DNA from: Mycolicibacterium fluoranthenivorans
Lineage (GTDB): Bacteria > Actinomycetota > Actinomycetes > Mycobacteriales > Mycobacteriaceae
Length of the DNA: 64,000 bases
Direction: 5' to 3'
Assembly: GCF_011758805.1 (NCBI RefSeq)
Contig: NZ_JAANOW010000001.1
Span: 992,001-1,056,000 of the forward strand
Shown one piece after another: positions 42,766 through 52,818 of this stretch. Below the pieces are notes generated by a model that was given only the letters and a program-made list of their open reading frames with translations, made no database searches and was not told the DNA's origin. Numbering within the stretch: the first letter of the stretch is position 1; every line of letters begins with the position of its first letter. Both the position numbers and the translations under genes were made by a program.

Positions 42766-44250
42766 GTGACCATCTCTGTAGCCATCATCGGCGCCGGCTT
42801 CGCCGGTATCGGTGCGGCCATCCGGCTCAAAGACCAGGGCATCACCGATTTCGTGATCTACGAACGTGACAGCCGGGTCGGCGGTACCTGGCGCGACAAC
42901 ACCTATCCCGGTGCGGCCTGTGATATCCCGTCGCGGCTGTACTCCTACAGTTTCGCGCCCAACCCGGACTGGTCACACACCTACTCCGGCAGCGCCGAGA
43001 TCCTGCAGTACATCGACGGCATGGTCGCCACGGCCGGCCTGGAGTCGCAGATCCGCTTCGGGCACAACGTCACCGGTGTGGTCTACGACCAGGACGCGGG
43101 GGAGTGGACGGTGAGGTTCAGGGGCCGTAAACCGGTGCGCGCCCGTGCCGTGATCGTCGCCTCCGGCCCGCTGGCGAACGTGAGCCTGCCTGACATCCCG
43201 GGCATCGACTCCTATGAGGGTAAGAAGATCCACAGCGCCCGTTGGGATCACGATTTCGATTTCGCGGGCAAGAAGGTCGCCGTCGTCGGCACCGGCGCCA
43301 GCGGGGTGCAGATCGTCCCGGAACTGGTGAAGGTCGCCGAGTCGGTGAAGGTCTTTCAGCGCACGGCCGGCTGGGTGCTGCCGCGCGTCAACACTCCCAC
43401 CGCGGACTGGATCAAGAATATCTACCAGAAGGCACCGCTGGCCGAGAAGCTCATGCGCGCCGCATGGTTCTGGGGCCACGAGTCGGTGGCGCTCGGCGTG
43501 GTGTGGGACACCCCGTTCACCCGCCTGGTGGAGGCCGTCAGTCTCGCGAATCTCCGTATTCAGGTGAGAGATTCGTGGTTACGCCGGCAGTTGACGCCGG
43601 ACTTCTCGGCAGGCTGTAAGCGGCTGCTGATGACCAGCGAGTACTACCCCGCGCTGCAGGCGGAGAACTGCAAGCTGGTGACGTGGCCGATCGCGCGGTT
43701 GTCCCCGAAGGGAATTCGCACCGTGGAGGGTATCGAGCACCAGTTCGACGCCATCGTCTTCGCGACCGGTTTCGACGTGTCCAAAGCCGGCACGCCGTTT
43801 CCGGTCACCGGTATCGACGGGCGCGACCTGGCCTCGGAATGGAACCGGGGCGCCTACGCCTACCGCAGCGTGGCGGTATCCGGCTACCCCAACCTGTACT
43901 TCACCTTCGGGCCGAACTCCGGGCCCGGCCACAGCTCGGCCCTGGTGTACATGGAAGCGCAGATCGACTACATCACCGGGGCGATCGCCAAGCTGCTGCA
44001 GTTCGGCTGGAAGGCGCTCGACGTCCGGCCGGAGGTGCAGGCCCGCTACAACGAGGACATCCAGCGCAGGCTGGCTTCCACCACCTGGAACTCGGGCTGC
44101 CAGAGCTGGTACCTGACCGAGGACGGCTTCAACGCGACCATGTTCCCCGGGTTCGCCACCCAGTACGTCAACCAGCTGAAGACGGTGGACCTGGCCGACT
44201 ACCGGATTACCGTGGCGGATACCAGCAGTGCCCCCGTGCTGACCGCATAG
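42766..44250 (+). CDS. Flavin-containing / Baeyer-Villiger-type monooxygenase
   Basis: A 494-residue class B flavoprotein. FAD motif IGAGFAGIGAA at residues 8-18, GTWRDNTYPGAACD, the Baeyer-Villiger fingerprint YEGKKIHSARWD at 150-161, the NADPH motif VVGTGASG at 173-180 and the C-terminal FATGFD. It starts at GTG 42766 behind AAAGGA. It is similar in type to mycobacterial MymA/EthA-like enzymes. It likely converts ketones to esters, which the operon hydrolase could cleave. Confidence 0.93.
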   Translation: MTISVAIIGAGFAGIGAAIRLKDQGITDFVIYERDSRVGGTWRDNTYPGAACDIPSRLYSYSFAPNPDWSHTYSGSAEILQYIDGMVATAGLESQIRFGHNVTGVVYDQDAGEWTVRFRGRKPVRARAVIVASGPLANVSLPDIPGIDSYEGKKIHSARWDHDFDFAGKKVAVVGTGASGVQIVPELVKVAESVKVFQRTAGWVLPRVNTPTADWIKNIYQKAPLAEKLMRAAWFWGHESVALGVVWDTPFTRLVEAVSLANLRIQVRDSWLRRQLTPDFSAGCKRLLMTSEYYPALQAENCKLVTWPIARLSPKGIRTVEGIEHQFDAIVFATGFDVSKAGTPFPVTGIDGRDLASEWNRGAYAYRSVAVSGYPNLYFTFGPNSGPGHSSALVYMEAQIDYITGAIAKLLQFGWKALDVRPEVQARYNEDIQRRLASTTWNSGCQSWYLTEDGFNATMFPGFATQYVNQLKTVDLADYRITVADTSSAPVLTA

Positions 44251-44259
44251 AATTCGCTG

Positions 44260-45045
44260 GTGACCGAGTACCGGATCGACGACCTCGCACGCGTTGCGGG
44301 GACGACCACCCGGAACGTGCGCGTCTACCAGGAGAGCGGCCTGCTGCCCCGCCCCCAACGTCGGGGCCGGGTCGCCATCTACACCGACAAGCATCTCAGC
44401 CAGTTGCAGGCGATCATCCGGTTGCTCAGCGAGGGGTTCACGGTCAAGCACATCCTGAAATTCCTCACCGGGCTGCAGCGCGGGGAGGGGCTGGTCGAGG
44501 TGCTCGATCTGGCGGACCTGGGCGAGCTGGTGACCGAGCCGTGGTCACACCCCGTGCCCGAGACGATGACGCGCGAACAACTGGAAGCCCAGCTCGGCCC
44601 GCTCAACGCGGCGACCCTGCGGCGGCTGACCGCCAACGGGATCATCGAGGTGAGCGGACCGACAGGTTCGGCCGCGGAGTCCGCCGACCCCGCAGCGGAT
44701 GCCGATACCTACCTGGTGCGGGACCGCCGGGTCATCGACGACTTCGGGAAGCTGATCTCCCGCGGGATGCCGTTGTCGGCGATCCTGAAGACGACCGCGG
44801 CGGTGGACAAGAAGCTCGACGAGGCGGCGCAGACACTGTCCGGCGCCGGGCACAGCGAGGTGGTCCGCCAACGTGGCACCGGCTGGTATCCCGGAAACGA
44901 CGCGGAACTCGCCTGGGCCGCGGATCTCATCGATGTCATGCGCCGGGTGGCACGGCGTTCGGCGCACGCCAGCCTGGACCGCGCGCTGGACGCGGCCGTG
45001 CGTGCCGAGTTGCGGCGCTACCAGCAGGGAGAGCGGAAGTCATGA
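44260..45045 (+). CDS. MerR family transcriptional regulator
   Basis: A 261-residue regulator with an N-terminal MerR helix-turn-helix (YRIDDLARVAGTTTRNVRVYQESGLLP) and wing. A coiled helix and a long C-terminal region follow, with a second helix-turn-helix-like stretch (LGPLNAATLRRLTANGIIEV). It starts at GTG 44260 inside the oxygenase operon and its end overlaps the next gene by 4 nt. It is the obvious candidate to bind the 28-bp palindrome at 39973-40000. Confidence 0.9.
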   Translation: MTEYRIDDLARVAGTTTRNVRVYQESGLLPRPQRRGRVAIYTDKHLSQLQAIIRLLSEGFTVKHILKFLTGLQRGEGLVEVLDLADLGELVTEPWSHPVPETMTREQLEAQLGPLNAATLRRLTANGIIEVSGPTGSAAESADPAADADTYLVRDRRVIDDFGKLISRGMPLSAILKTTAAVDKKLDEAAQTLSGAGHSEVVRQRGTGWYPGNDAELAWAADLIDVMRRVARRSAHASLDRALDAAVRAELRRYQQGERKS

Positions 45046-45386
45046 GAAGGCCGGGAATCCTCAGAAGAATCAAGGTCCTCGAGGACATCGCCGAGCTGCG
45101 GCGGTCGGCACAATTAATCGCCGAGAACATCGCCGCGCTGAGTGAGAGCGCGGCGGGTATCAACCGGCACGCGGGGATGATCGCCAAGGAGATCACGACG
45201 TTGACCGAAGCGGCGGCCGGGATCGACTCGTCGGCGGAGAAGATCGCCGAGGGGGCCCATGCGATTGCCGCGACGCTGCCCCGGATCCAGCGGCTGGCCG
45301 AAGTGGTGGACCCGTTGGAGAGCACCGTGGCCCGGTTGGGCTGGGTGGTGGACCGGATTCCCGGCGGAAAGCGCAATCAGTCATGA
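45042..45386 (+). CDS. Small coiled-coil protein of unknown function
   Basis: A 114-residue protein that is almost entirely amphipathic helix, with heptad-like Ile/Leu spacing and repeated IAxxIxxL blocks. It ends in LGWVVDRIPGGKRNQS. It has no membrane segment. Both ends overlap neighbours by ATGA junctions, so it is translated with the MerR gene and methyltransferase. The composition recalls phasin-like or scaffold proteins, but no family was recognised. Confidence 0.75.
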   Translation: MRRPGILRRIKVLEDIAELRRSAQLIAENIAALSESAAGINRHAGMIAKEITTLTEAAAGIDSSAEKIAEGAHAIAATLPRIQRLAEVVDPLESTVARLGWVVDRIPGGKRNQS

Positions 45387-46027
45387 CGACCACCCCGCGC
45401 AGAGGCTTCAACGACGCCGTCACCCGGTTCTGGAGTTTCGCCGCCCCGGTGTACAACCAGCAGTGCCTGCAGCGCTGGGTGTACCAGCCCGCCCAGGATG
45501 AGGTGATCGCCCAGCTGCGGCAGCGCGGGTCCCGCCAGATCGCCGATATCGCCTGCGGAACCGGCATTCTCGCCGACCGCATCCAGCGCGAACTACAGCC
45601 CGACGAGGTGTACGGGATCGACATGTCCGACGGGATGCTCGCCCAGGCCCGCAAACGGTCCGACCGGGTGCGTTGGATGTCGGCGCCCGCCGAGGAACTG
45701 CCCTTCGAGGACGGTTTCCTGGACGCCGTGGTGACGACGTCGGCGTTTCACTTCTTCGATCAACCGGCGGCGCTGCGGGAGTTCCACCGGGTGCTGGCGC
45801 CGGGCGGCCTGGTGGCGGTGACGACCATCAGCCCACGCCAGGCGCTGCCGTTACATGCGCTCTCGGCGGCCCTGTGGAATCCCGCGCACAATCCCAGCGA
45901 GCAGGAGATGCGGGCACTGTTCCAGGCCGCCGGTTTCACGATCGCCGATCAGCACCGGGTGCGCCGGCCCATCTGGACGCCCATCTCGGACCTCATCACA
46001 GTCGGTGTGAAGCCGCCGCAGACGTAG
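45383..46027 (+). CDS. Class I SAM-dependent methyltransferase
   Basis: A 214-residue methyltransferase of the UbiE/Methyltransf_11 type: IADIACGTGILAD is motif I, GIDMSDGMLAQA motif II, and FEDGFLDAVVTTSAFHFF motif post-II/III. It is the last gene of the oxygenase operon. Its 3' end overlaps the convergent YoaK-type gene by 32 nt. The substrate is unknown. Confidence 0.9.
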   Translation: MTTTPRRGFNDAVTRFWSFAAPVYNQQCLQRWVYQPAQDEVIAQLRQRGSRQIADIACGTGILADRIQRELQPDEVYGIDMSDGMLAQARKRSDRVRWMSAPAEELPFEDGFLDAVVTTSAFHFFDQPAALREFHRVLAPGGLVAVTTISPRQALPLHALSAALWNPAHNPSEQEMRALFQAAGFTIADQHRVRRPIWTPISDLITVGVKPPQT

Positions 46028-46658
46028 CCACCGCGGCCAACAGCAGCGTGGCCAGCCCCAGCGCCCAGGCGTGATACCCGTGCACCACCAGCGCGGCACC
46101 GGCCAGCGCACCGAGGAACATGGCCAGAACCGGGACCAGCCTGCGGCCCGCCTTGCTGCCATGCCCCGACGCGGCATCCGCGGCGATCCCGGTGAGGGTC
46201 AGGGTGAGCACCGTGGTGGTCAGGTCGGGCACCGCCAGCGCCCGCGCCGTCGCGTTCTGCAGACCCATGCCGATACCCAGTAAGACGATGAGCGTACTCA
46301 GAATCCAGCTTCGGTAAGGCACCGGCGCGGCGATGACCACCGCCAGAGCGGCTGCAACGCAGATCAATTCGATGACCGTCGAGGTCAGCAGATGCTTTCG
46401 CCGGTCCTCGCCCAGGCGCTTGCGCAGCGACCCGCCGAACGCGGCGCCGATCAGAAAGGTGGCGACGGCGAGCAGCAGGGCCCACCACACGAAACCCGGC
46501 GCCCCCGCCAGCGCGAACCCGCTGAACACCACGTTGCCGGTCATATTGGCCACCAGGACGTGCCCGAGGGCCAGGTAGCTGAACGCGTCCACCACGCCGG
46601 TGACGACCGTCAGGAGCAGCAGCAGCCTGGGGAGCGGGGCGCTCAGACCCTCGGTCAT
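45996..46658 (-). CDS. YoaK/DUF1275 family membrane protein
   Basis: A 220-residue integral membrane protein with about six hydrophobic segments. The family pattern is VVTGVVDAFSYLALGHVLVANMTGN, followed by GMGLQNATARALAVPDLTTTVLT and a C-terminal pair of helices. ATG 46658 overlaps the xthA stop by 4 nt. The function of this family is not known; transport has been suggested. Confidence 0.88.
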   Translation of the reverse strand: MTEGLSAPLPRLLLLLTVVTGVVDAFSYLALGHVLVANMTGNVVFSGFALAGAPGFVWWALLLAVATFLIGAAFGGSLRKRLGEDRRKHLLTSTVIELICVAAALAVVIAAPVPYRSWILSTLIVLLGIGMGLQNATARALAVPDLTTTVLTLTLTGIAADAASGHGSKAGRRLVPVLAMFLGALAGAALVVHGYHAWALGLATLLLAAVATSAAASHRL

Positions 46659-47422
46659 GTCAGTTCGACCAGCACGGGCGCGTGATCGCTGGGCTGCTTG
46701 CCTTTGCGCTCCTCGCGGACGATCTCGGCATGCGTGACGCGGGCGGCGAACTCCGGCGAGCCCAGGATGAAGTCGATCCGCATGCCCTGCTTCTTCGGGA
46801 AGCGCAGCTGCGTGTAGTCCCAGTAGGTGTACACGCCGGGGCCCGGGGTGTACGGCCGCACCACGTCGGCGAACCCGGCGTCGTTGAACGCGCGGAACGC
46901 GGCCCGCTCCGGCTCGGAGACATGGGTGGCGCCTTCGAAGAACGCCGGATCCCAGACATCCTCGTCGGTGGGTGCGATGTTCCAGTCGCCCATCAGCGCC
47001 ACCGGGCCCGGCCACACCGCAGAAGAAACGCGCAGCGCCTCAAGCCATTCCAGCTTGTAGGTGTAGTGCTTGTCGGCCAGCGTGCGGCCGTTGGGGATGT
47101 ACAGACTCCACAACCGCACCCCGCCGCAGGTCGCCCCGATGGCCCGCGCCTCGGCCAGGCCATCCCATAGCGGCTGGCCCGGGAAGCCGATCTCGACATC
47201 GTCGAGCCCGATCCGGGAGGCGATGGCCACACCGTTCCACTGGTTCAGCCCGATATGGGCCACCTCATAACCCAACGCCGCGAAGGGCATCGACGGGAAC
47301 TGCGCGTCGGTGCACTTGGTCTCCTGCATGGCCAGCACGTCGACATCGGCACGCGCGAGCCAGTCGGTGACACGGTCGACACGGGTGCGGATGGAGTTGA
47401 CGTTCCAGGTGGCTACACGCAT
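46655..47422 (-). CDS. xthA: Exodeoxyribonuclease III / AP endonuclease
   Basis: A 255-residue EEP-fold nuclease for base excision repair. Catalytic motifs are [11 protein letters not shown] (Asn7), LAMQETKC (Glu near 34), [22 protein letters not shown] and the final [10 protein letters not shown] (Asp-His). ATG 47422 lies 10 nt inside the end of the JetC-like gene, so it is expressed with the upstream genes. It is syntenic with M. tuberculosis Rv0427c. Confidence 0.96.
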   Translation of the reverse strand: MRVATWNVNSIRTRVDRVTDWLARADVDVLAMQETKCTDAQFPSMPFAALGYEVAHIGLNQWNGVAIASRIGLDDVEIGFPGQPLWDGLAEARAIGATCGGVRLWSLYIPNGRTLADKHYTYKLEWLEALRVSSAVWPGPVALMGDWNIAPTDEDVWDPAFFEGATHVSEPERAAFRAFNDAGFADVVRPYTPGPGVYTYWDYTQLRFPKKQGMRIDFILGSPEFAARVTHAEIVREERKGKQPSDHAPVLVELT

Positions 47423-50400
47423 GCGAGATCCTTACGCAGGGCGGTGAAATCGGTGATGGTCTTGGTGGCGACGGAGGCCACGGGGCGGGCGTTGCGCCCG
47501 GTCGCCTCGGTCTTGGACACCATGACCACACCGTCGATATAGGGCTGGATGGTGGTGGCGTTCTGCACGGTGGCCACGATGACCAGCTGGAAACCGAACT
47601 TGCGGAACGCCTCCAGGGCCTGCGAGGCGAACTGCGGGTCGGACTTGGAGAACGCCTCGTCCAGCATCAGCTGGGCGAAAACCGGTGTGTTGTCCCCACT
47701 CTCGGGGTTGGCCAGGTTGAAGCTCAGCGCCCCGGCCAGGCAGAACGCCATCAACTTCTCCTGCTCGCCGCCGGAGTTGTCGCCGGCATTGCTGTGGGTG
47801 CGGATCAGCTCATCGCTGCGCACATCCCATTCGGCGCAGTCGAAGGTGAACCGGTTACGCACATCCAGCGCGTCGCGGGTCCAGGTGCGGTCCTCGGGTG
47901 CGGTGCTGGCCAAGCGGTTACGCAGCCGCAGAATATCGGCGTACTGGTCCAGGATGGCCTTCTTGTCACCCATGCTCACCTCGGTGACGCGACGGGAGAT
48001 GGCCTTCACGATCTCGGTGAGCTCGGAGACCGCGGCCAGGCTGCGCGGGGTGGCCCGCAGTGTCAGCCGGGTGCCGCGGTTGAACTCCACCGCACTCAGT
48101 CCGCCGTTGACCCGGTCGATCTGCTCGCTGATGCGCCGGGTCTCCTGCTCGGCCACCCGGTGCAGGGTCAGGATGGCATCCGGGGCCTGCTCGGTGATCA
48201 GTCGCATCATCCGCTCATAGGCGTCCGGGAGTTCGCGTTCGTCGATGTGCCGGCACACCGCCACGTAGTCGTGCACGCGCTCGTCGAGGTCATCGGAGTC
48301 GTTGGGGATGGCATCCGGGAACGACGTGTCGAACGTGGCGATGATGCGGGACAGTTCTTCATACGAGCGCCTTCCGCTTTCGGTCAGCTGATCGCGCTCC
48401 CGGCGGATCGCGGCGAACAGCGCGTCACGATGCGGCTCGGGGTTGAGCAATTCCAGGGTGACGGGCACCTCGGCCGCGTACCGGCGCAACAGATCGGTTG
48501 CCGGCTCGGACACCGCCGCCGGGGAGAGCCGATCGGCCAGGTCCATCAGCCGGGTGCGGCGGCCGTCCAGATCGTCGCGACGGGTCTGGATCGCCCCGCG
48601 TTTGGTCATCAGTGCCTGGATATCGGCCCAGCACTCCTCGGCGCGGGCGCTCAACGCCTCGATGTCCGGGTGGTCGGCCAGCAGCAGTTCGTACTGGTCG
48701 CGCAGCCGGTCGGCGTGCACGTCCGCGGTGTCGATGTCGATCTGGCTCCACTGCGGGAACTGTTCGTAGATGGCCTTGCAGGCGCCGGCCCGGTCCCGCC
48801 ACTGCTGACGCTGCGCGGCGATGTCGTCGGCGGCCTTGCGGGCCCGCGTGAAGGTCTCCTCCGCCTCGGCCAGTTCGGTGTGCAACGCCTCCAGCTTGGC
48901 GCTGATATCGCCCTGGTAGATGAACTCGGACGGTTTGAGCGGGCGCCGGTCATCCTTGATCGACAGCCGATCGGAGTCCTTGTACAGACCCGCGTCGGTG
49001 ACCGCGCGGCGGAACCGGGCGAACACGTCCGGGGTGTCGACGCAGATGTGGTCACCGGCGGCGGCGATGACGTCGAGCGCCTCGGCCGCGCACGGGTGGT
49101 CCGGGTTGACCAGGAACAGCTTGCCCGCCAAGGTGTTCGGCTCGGGCTGGGTTCCGGTTGCGCTGGTGCGCACATGATGCAGGGCCAGCCGGCCACGCAT
49201 ATTGGTCTCGTTGACGAACCGCAGCACCTTGGCGTGGTGGCGGTCGGGTACCAGCAACCGCAGACCGACACCCCGCAGCACCTTCTCCACCGCGACGCGC
49301 CAGCGCTGCTGGTCGGGCCGCAAGTCGAAAAGCTCTGCCACATAAGGTAGCTCGCCGGGGTCGACGCCGATCGCGGTGCAGATGTGATCGCGCATCGTGA
49401 CGGCGAACTCGGGGAGTGCCGAGCCCACCTGCTCGACCCGTTTGAGTTCCTTGGCGGCGTTGTCGCGCAGGATGCGGGCCGACTTCTGGGCGTACTCGGC
49501 GTCGGTCGACGCTTCGCGGCCCCACTCCAGCTTGCCGAGCATCTCGGTGGCCTGTCTGGTCAGGTCCTCCCGCAGATTCCAGAACTCGTCGGCGCTGTCC
49601 GGGATCTCGATGCCCTGAGCGGTGACGAGTTCCTCGAAGGCGGCGCGCCGGCGGGACACCTCCTCGGCCTGGGATTCGGCGGCGGCCACCTGAGCCTGCA
49701 GCGGGCCGACGTTGGCGCTGGCGCCGCTGATCTGCGCGTTGAGCGAATCACCTTCGGCTTTCGCGAGATTGAGCTGACGGGTCAGGTCGGCGTACTCGTT
49801 GTCCAGCTGGGTGATGGTGGTGTCCAGCGCGGCCACCTGGGCCGGACACTCCCGCAGCCGCACGTGGTCGGTGTAGGCCCGCACCATCGGCAGGTCCACC
49901 AGATCGATGATGCCCAGATCGCTGGACTCCGACGCATAACGCACCTGGATGGCCTCGATATCGCCGAGGATCTTGCGTTTGCGCTGCGCGACCGCCAACA
50001 GCTCGCGGGCCTCCACCAGCGGGTCGATCTGCTTGAGTGCCTCGGGCAGCCGGGCCAGGCTGTCCGGTTCGTCGAGCATGAAGTCCCGGACGAACTGCTC
50101 CAGACCGCCCACGCTTTTCAGCGATTTCGCCTTGCCGAGCAGCTGTTGGGCGGCGTCGGAGGCGCGGATGCCGATGGACGAATAGAGCTGGGCCAGATAC
50201 TGGGACTCGACCTTGGTGGAGAACCTCCAGTGGTTTTTGAACACACTCGCGTCGAAACGTCCCGCCGCCCAACGGTTACAGATATCCTCGATATCCAGGT
50301 CGCCGTCGCCGAGCACATAGCGGCTGGAGGAATCCGACCGCGATTCACCGGTGAGCCATTTGAGCACCAGGCCGGTGATGGTGCGCCCGGTGTTACTGGC

Positions 50401-50742
50401 ATAGGTGACGGCGATCGCCGACCAGGTGGTGCCGTCGCCGCGCAGGTACATCACCTGGCTGCTGCCGGCATCGCTGCGCTGGCCCCACGCCCCGCGCACA
50501 TACTTGTCCACGGTGCGCCGGCCCGCGCTGGACCCGGCGGCGGTGTTATCGCCGGAGGCGTTGAAGTTGCGCCGGTTGAACGGCAGGAAGCCTAACGAGA
50601 TCGCATCCAGCAGTGAGGATTTGCCGCTACCGGACGCGCCCGCGATGAGCGCCCCGCCGGGGCCGAACCCGATGCTGTGGTACCCGTCGAACACGCCCCA
50701 GTTGATGACCTGGAGCCGGGACAGATGGAACTGTTCACTCAT
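47413..50742 (-). CDS. jetC: SMC-like ATPase, JetC/MksB type (Wadjet-like complex)
   Basis: A 1109-residue SMC-like ATPase. Walker A is GASGSGKSS (35-43, Lys41). A long coiled-coil region interrupted by a hinge-like segment covers about 250-900. The signature [11 protein letters not shown] starts at 990, and Walker [11 protein letters not shown] has Asp1028 and Glu1029. This is the SbcC/MukB-like architecture of JetC in Wadjet and MksB in MksBEF. The start overlaps the DUF4194 gene by 8 nt. The expected role is DNA-loop extrusion with JetA/JetB, for plasmid restriction or chromosome organisation. Confidence 0.92.
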   Translation of the reverse strand: MSEQFHLSRLQVINWGVFDGYHSIGFGPGGALIAGASGSGKSSLLDAISLGFLPFNRRNFNASGDNTAAGSSAGRRTVDKYVRGAWGQRSDAGSSQVMYLRGDGTTWSAIAVTYASNTGRTITGLVLKWLTGESRSDSSSRYVLGDGDLDIEDICNRWAAGRFDASVFKNHWRFSTKVESQYLAQLYSSIGIRASDAAQQLLGKAKSLKSVGGLEQFVRDFMLDEPDSLARLPEALKQIDPLVEARELLAVAQRKRKILGDIEAIQVRYASESSDLGIIDLVDLPMVRAYTDHVRLRECPAQVAALDTTITQLDNEYADLTRQLNLAKAEGDSLNAQISGASANVGPLQAQVAAAESQAEEVSRRRAAFEELVTAQGIEIPDSADEFWNLREDLTRQATEMLGKLEWGREASTDAEYAQKSARILRDNAAKELKRVEQVGSALPEFAVTMRDHICTAIGVDPGELPYVAELFDLRPDQQRWRVAVEKVLRGVGLRLLVPDRHHAKVLRFVNETNMRGRLALHHVRTSATGTQPEPNTLAGKLFLVNPDHPCAAEALDVIAAAGDHICVDTPDVFARFRRAVTDAGLYKDSDRLSIKDDRRPLKPSEFIYQGDISAKLEALHTELAEAEETFTRARKAADDIAAQRQQWRDRAGACKAIYEQFPQWSQIDIDTADVHADRLRDQYELLLADHPDIEALSARAEECWADIQALMTKRGAIQTRRDDLDGRRTRLMDLADRLSPAAVSEPATDLLRRYAAEVPVTLELLNPEPHRDALFAAIRRERDQLTESGRRSYEELSRIIATFDTSFPDAIPNDSDDLDERVHDYVAVCRHIDERELPDAYERMMRLITEQAPDAILTLHRVAEQETRRISEQIDRVNGGLSAVEFNRGTRLTLRATPRSLAAVSELTEIVKAISRRVTEVSMGDKKAILDQYADILRLRNRLASTAPEDRTWTRDALDVRNRFTFDCAEWDVRSDELIRTHSNAGDNSGGEQEKLMAFCLAGALSFNLANPESGDNTPVFAQLMLDEAFSKSDPQFASQALEAFRKFGFQLVIVATVQNATTIQPYIDGVVMVSKTEATGRNARPVASVATKTITDFTALRKDLACV

Positions 50743-51403
50743 CGGTGCTGCCTCCCTTGCGCAGCTCTTCGAACTGCTGCTGCAACTCGGTGATCACCGA
50801 GGCCGTCATGATGGCGCTGATCACCGGGCTCACGGTGTAGCTGTCCTCGTCGTCGCGCGTCTTGCGCAGGATCTCCAGCCCGGCCAGCCGGGCGACGGCG
50901 GCGTCGACGCGCGCGGTGAAGGTGACGGCGTCGCGGTCGGTGTCGTTGAGCACCCCGGAGAACAGACCATGGATCTCGTCACGGCTGATGACGAAGCTCG
51001 CGTCGCCGCCGGCACGCATCATCTGGGCCAGGTGCAGCGCCAGGATGGAGTCGTAGGTGCCCAGCGGTTCGCGACGCAGAAGTTTGACACCCCGCGCCGA
51101 TTCGTACCGGGCCTGTTCGATGAACGCGATCTCGACACCCTCGGCGATCTGCAGTTGCAGGTCGAGTTCGGACAACCGCACCGCCAGGTCCGCGCGATAC
51201 TCCTTGATCCAGCTGTAGATGTCGGCATCGGACTCGTTGCTGACGAAGCGGCGCGTCAGTAGGTGCTGCAGCGCCCAGCACGCCCGGTCGGGCAGCGCAC
51301 TGACGTCCCCGTCGAACCGCGGCCGGCGTTGCTGCGGCTGCGTCGGGCGACCGGTGCGGTCGACCTCGGGCAAGGAGGCGAAATCAACTGGTGTATCTGT
51401 CAT
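50735..51403 (-). CDS. jetB: DUF4194 protein, JetB/MksE type
   Basis: A 222-residue winged-helix (kite-like) subunit predicted to bind the kleisin JetA. It contains [26 protein letters not shown] and the later [16 protein letters not shown], typical of DUF4194. ATG 51403 overlaps the jetA stop by 4 nt and its end overlaps jetC by 8 nt, showing tight co-expression of the three subunits. Confidence 0.9.
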   Translation of the reverse strand: MTDTPVDFASLPEVDRTGRPTQPQQRRPRFDGDVSALPDRACWALQHLLTRRFVSNESDADIYSWIKEYRADLAVRLSELDLQLQIAEGVEIAFIEQARYESARGVKLLRREPLGTYDSILALHLAQMMRAGGDASFVISRDEIHGLFSGVLNDTDRDAVTFTARVDAAVARLAGLEILRKTRDDEDSYTVSPVISAIMTASVITELQQQFEELRKGGSTDE

Positions 51404-52818
51404 GACGCCACTCCAACAATCGGTTCGGTGAACATCAGCCGCGGAACCTCCATCTCACGGTCGCGGCCGTCGAGCGAATGGAACCGGATGCGTACCGGTT
51501 CGGTGTCGGTCTGGCCCGGCTGCTTGAGCGCCCACGACCACAGCACGATGACATGCCCGAGATACGCGGTGTCCAACATCGACACCGCGTCCGGCAGCGA
51601 CAGCGGTGCGTCGCGCAGTGCGGTGTTGATCATCGCCGACATCGCCGGTGCGTCGACCTGGGTGGTCAGCGCGGCGAAGGTGGACAGATCGACATCGCCG
51701 TCGGCGACGGCCGCAGGCTTGGGGGCGGACAAGTCGTTGATCCGGAAACTCAGGGCGCCGATGGAACTGATGGTGTGCCGGGCCAGCGGCACATCGAGGT
51801 CCAGCCGCGAATCCGTCAGCGACACCTTCAACAACGCGCGGGCCGCCCCGATCGCCTCGTTCAACTGCCGGGCCACCCCGCGGCTCTGCTCCAGCGTGCC
51901 GAACGCGGTGAACCGCTTGACCCGCTGCGCGCAGCGCTGCTGGATGCGTTCCACCTCGTCGATCTGGTGGCCGACCAGTTCGAAGAACCCGGCCATCACC
52001 TTGCGCAGCGCCGGGTCCAGCTCGGGCAGGGCCCCGGCGACGGCGGCGATATCGCCCTCGAACGCGGTGCGCTGGTCCGGGTCGTTGATCATCCGCAGGA
52101 ACGCCCGGTGCGAATCGCGGCCCGCCGACTCCCACGCCTGTTGATAGTCGGCGTACATCTGGCGCTGCCGGTCGCGGTACTCGGTGTTGGTGTCGATCGG
52201 ATCGTCGAGCGCCTGGGTGGCCTGTTCGATCATGGTGCCGTACAACCCGATATCGGTGATCAGCCGTTCCATCTGCAGGGCGATCGCGCGGGCCTCGTCG
52301 TACATCGAGGTGACGTCGGGCTCGGGGCGCAAGCCGGCGTCCAGCTCGTCGAGCTCACGGTGCAGCTCGGCGATCTCGGCCTCGATGCCGGCCCGGATGC
52401 GGGCCGGGTCGTTGTCGACGCGCACCGCGACCTGTTTGAGCCGGGACGCGATGCCGTTGATCGAACCGCCGGTGGCGATGGTGTCGTTGCGGCGCATCCC
52501 GCGCACGAAATCCAGGGCCCGGCGGGCGTCCTGGGTCAGGTAGCAGACGTTGCGTTCACTCCCGGATCGGACGTCGAGCACGCGGTGCAACCAGCCCTGG
52601 CTGGCCCACGTCTTGATCAGGGCCAGGCCGGACTGCTCGATCTCGTCGAGGGTTTCGAGGTCGCGGTCCAGGCTCACCACCAGATCGGTCTCGGCCACCA
52701 CCCCGTCGAGCAGATGGCGCTCCATCAGCGTCGCGTAGATCCCCAGGTTCTGGGTGGCGAGCAGCCGGACCGCACGCGAGGACTGCACATCGCGGTTGAG
52801 TTGGAGTAACTCATGCAT
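51400..52818 (-). CDS. jetA: DUF3375 protein, JetA/MksF kleisin type
   Basis: A 472-residue kleisin-like subunit. The N-terminal winged-helix region carries LLATQNLGIYATLMERHLLDG and ESGLALIKTWASQGWL-like sequence of DUF3375. Helical segments and the C-terminal winged domain follow. ATG 52818 overlaps the GNAT stop by 8 nt. It would bridge the JetC ATPase heads with JetB. It heads the jetABC block inserted between genes that are neighbours in M. tuberculosis (Rv0428c and xthA). Confidence 0.9.
   Translation of the reverse strand: MHELLQLNRDVQSSRAVRLLATQNLGIYATLMERHLLDGVVAETDLVVSLDRDLETLDEIEQSGLALIKTWASQGWLHRVLDVRSGSERNVCYLTQDARRALDFVRGMRRNDTIATGGSINGIASRLKQVAVRVDNDPARIRAGIEAEIAELHRELDELDAGLRPEPDVTSMYDEARAIALQMERLITDIGLYGTMIEQATQALDDPIDTNTEYRDRQRQMYADYQQAWESAGRDSHRAFLRMINDPDQRTAFEGDIAAVAGALPELDPALRKVMAGFFELVGHQIDEVERIQQRCAQRVKRFTAFGTLEQSRGVARQLNEAIGAARALLKVSLTDSRLDLDVPLARHTISSIGALSFRINDLSAPKPAAVADGDVDLSTFAALTTQVDAPAMSAMINTALRDAPLSLPDAVSMLDTAYLGHVIVLWSWALKQPGQTDTEPVRIRFHSLDGRDREMEVPRLMFTEPIVGVAS

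Noticed and set aside
46655..47422. xthA as a functional substitute for JetD in the Jet operon
   Set aside because: XthA is a standard base-excision nuclease present at the same conserved place in M. tuberculosis, so its position after jetC is explained by insertion of jetABC.
47794..49350. 518-codon open frame antisense to the JetC-like gene
   Set aside because: No family motifs, composition typical of a shadow frame, and the opposite strand encodes an intact SMC-like ATPase.
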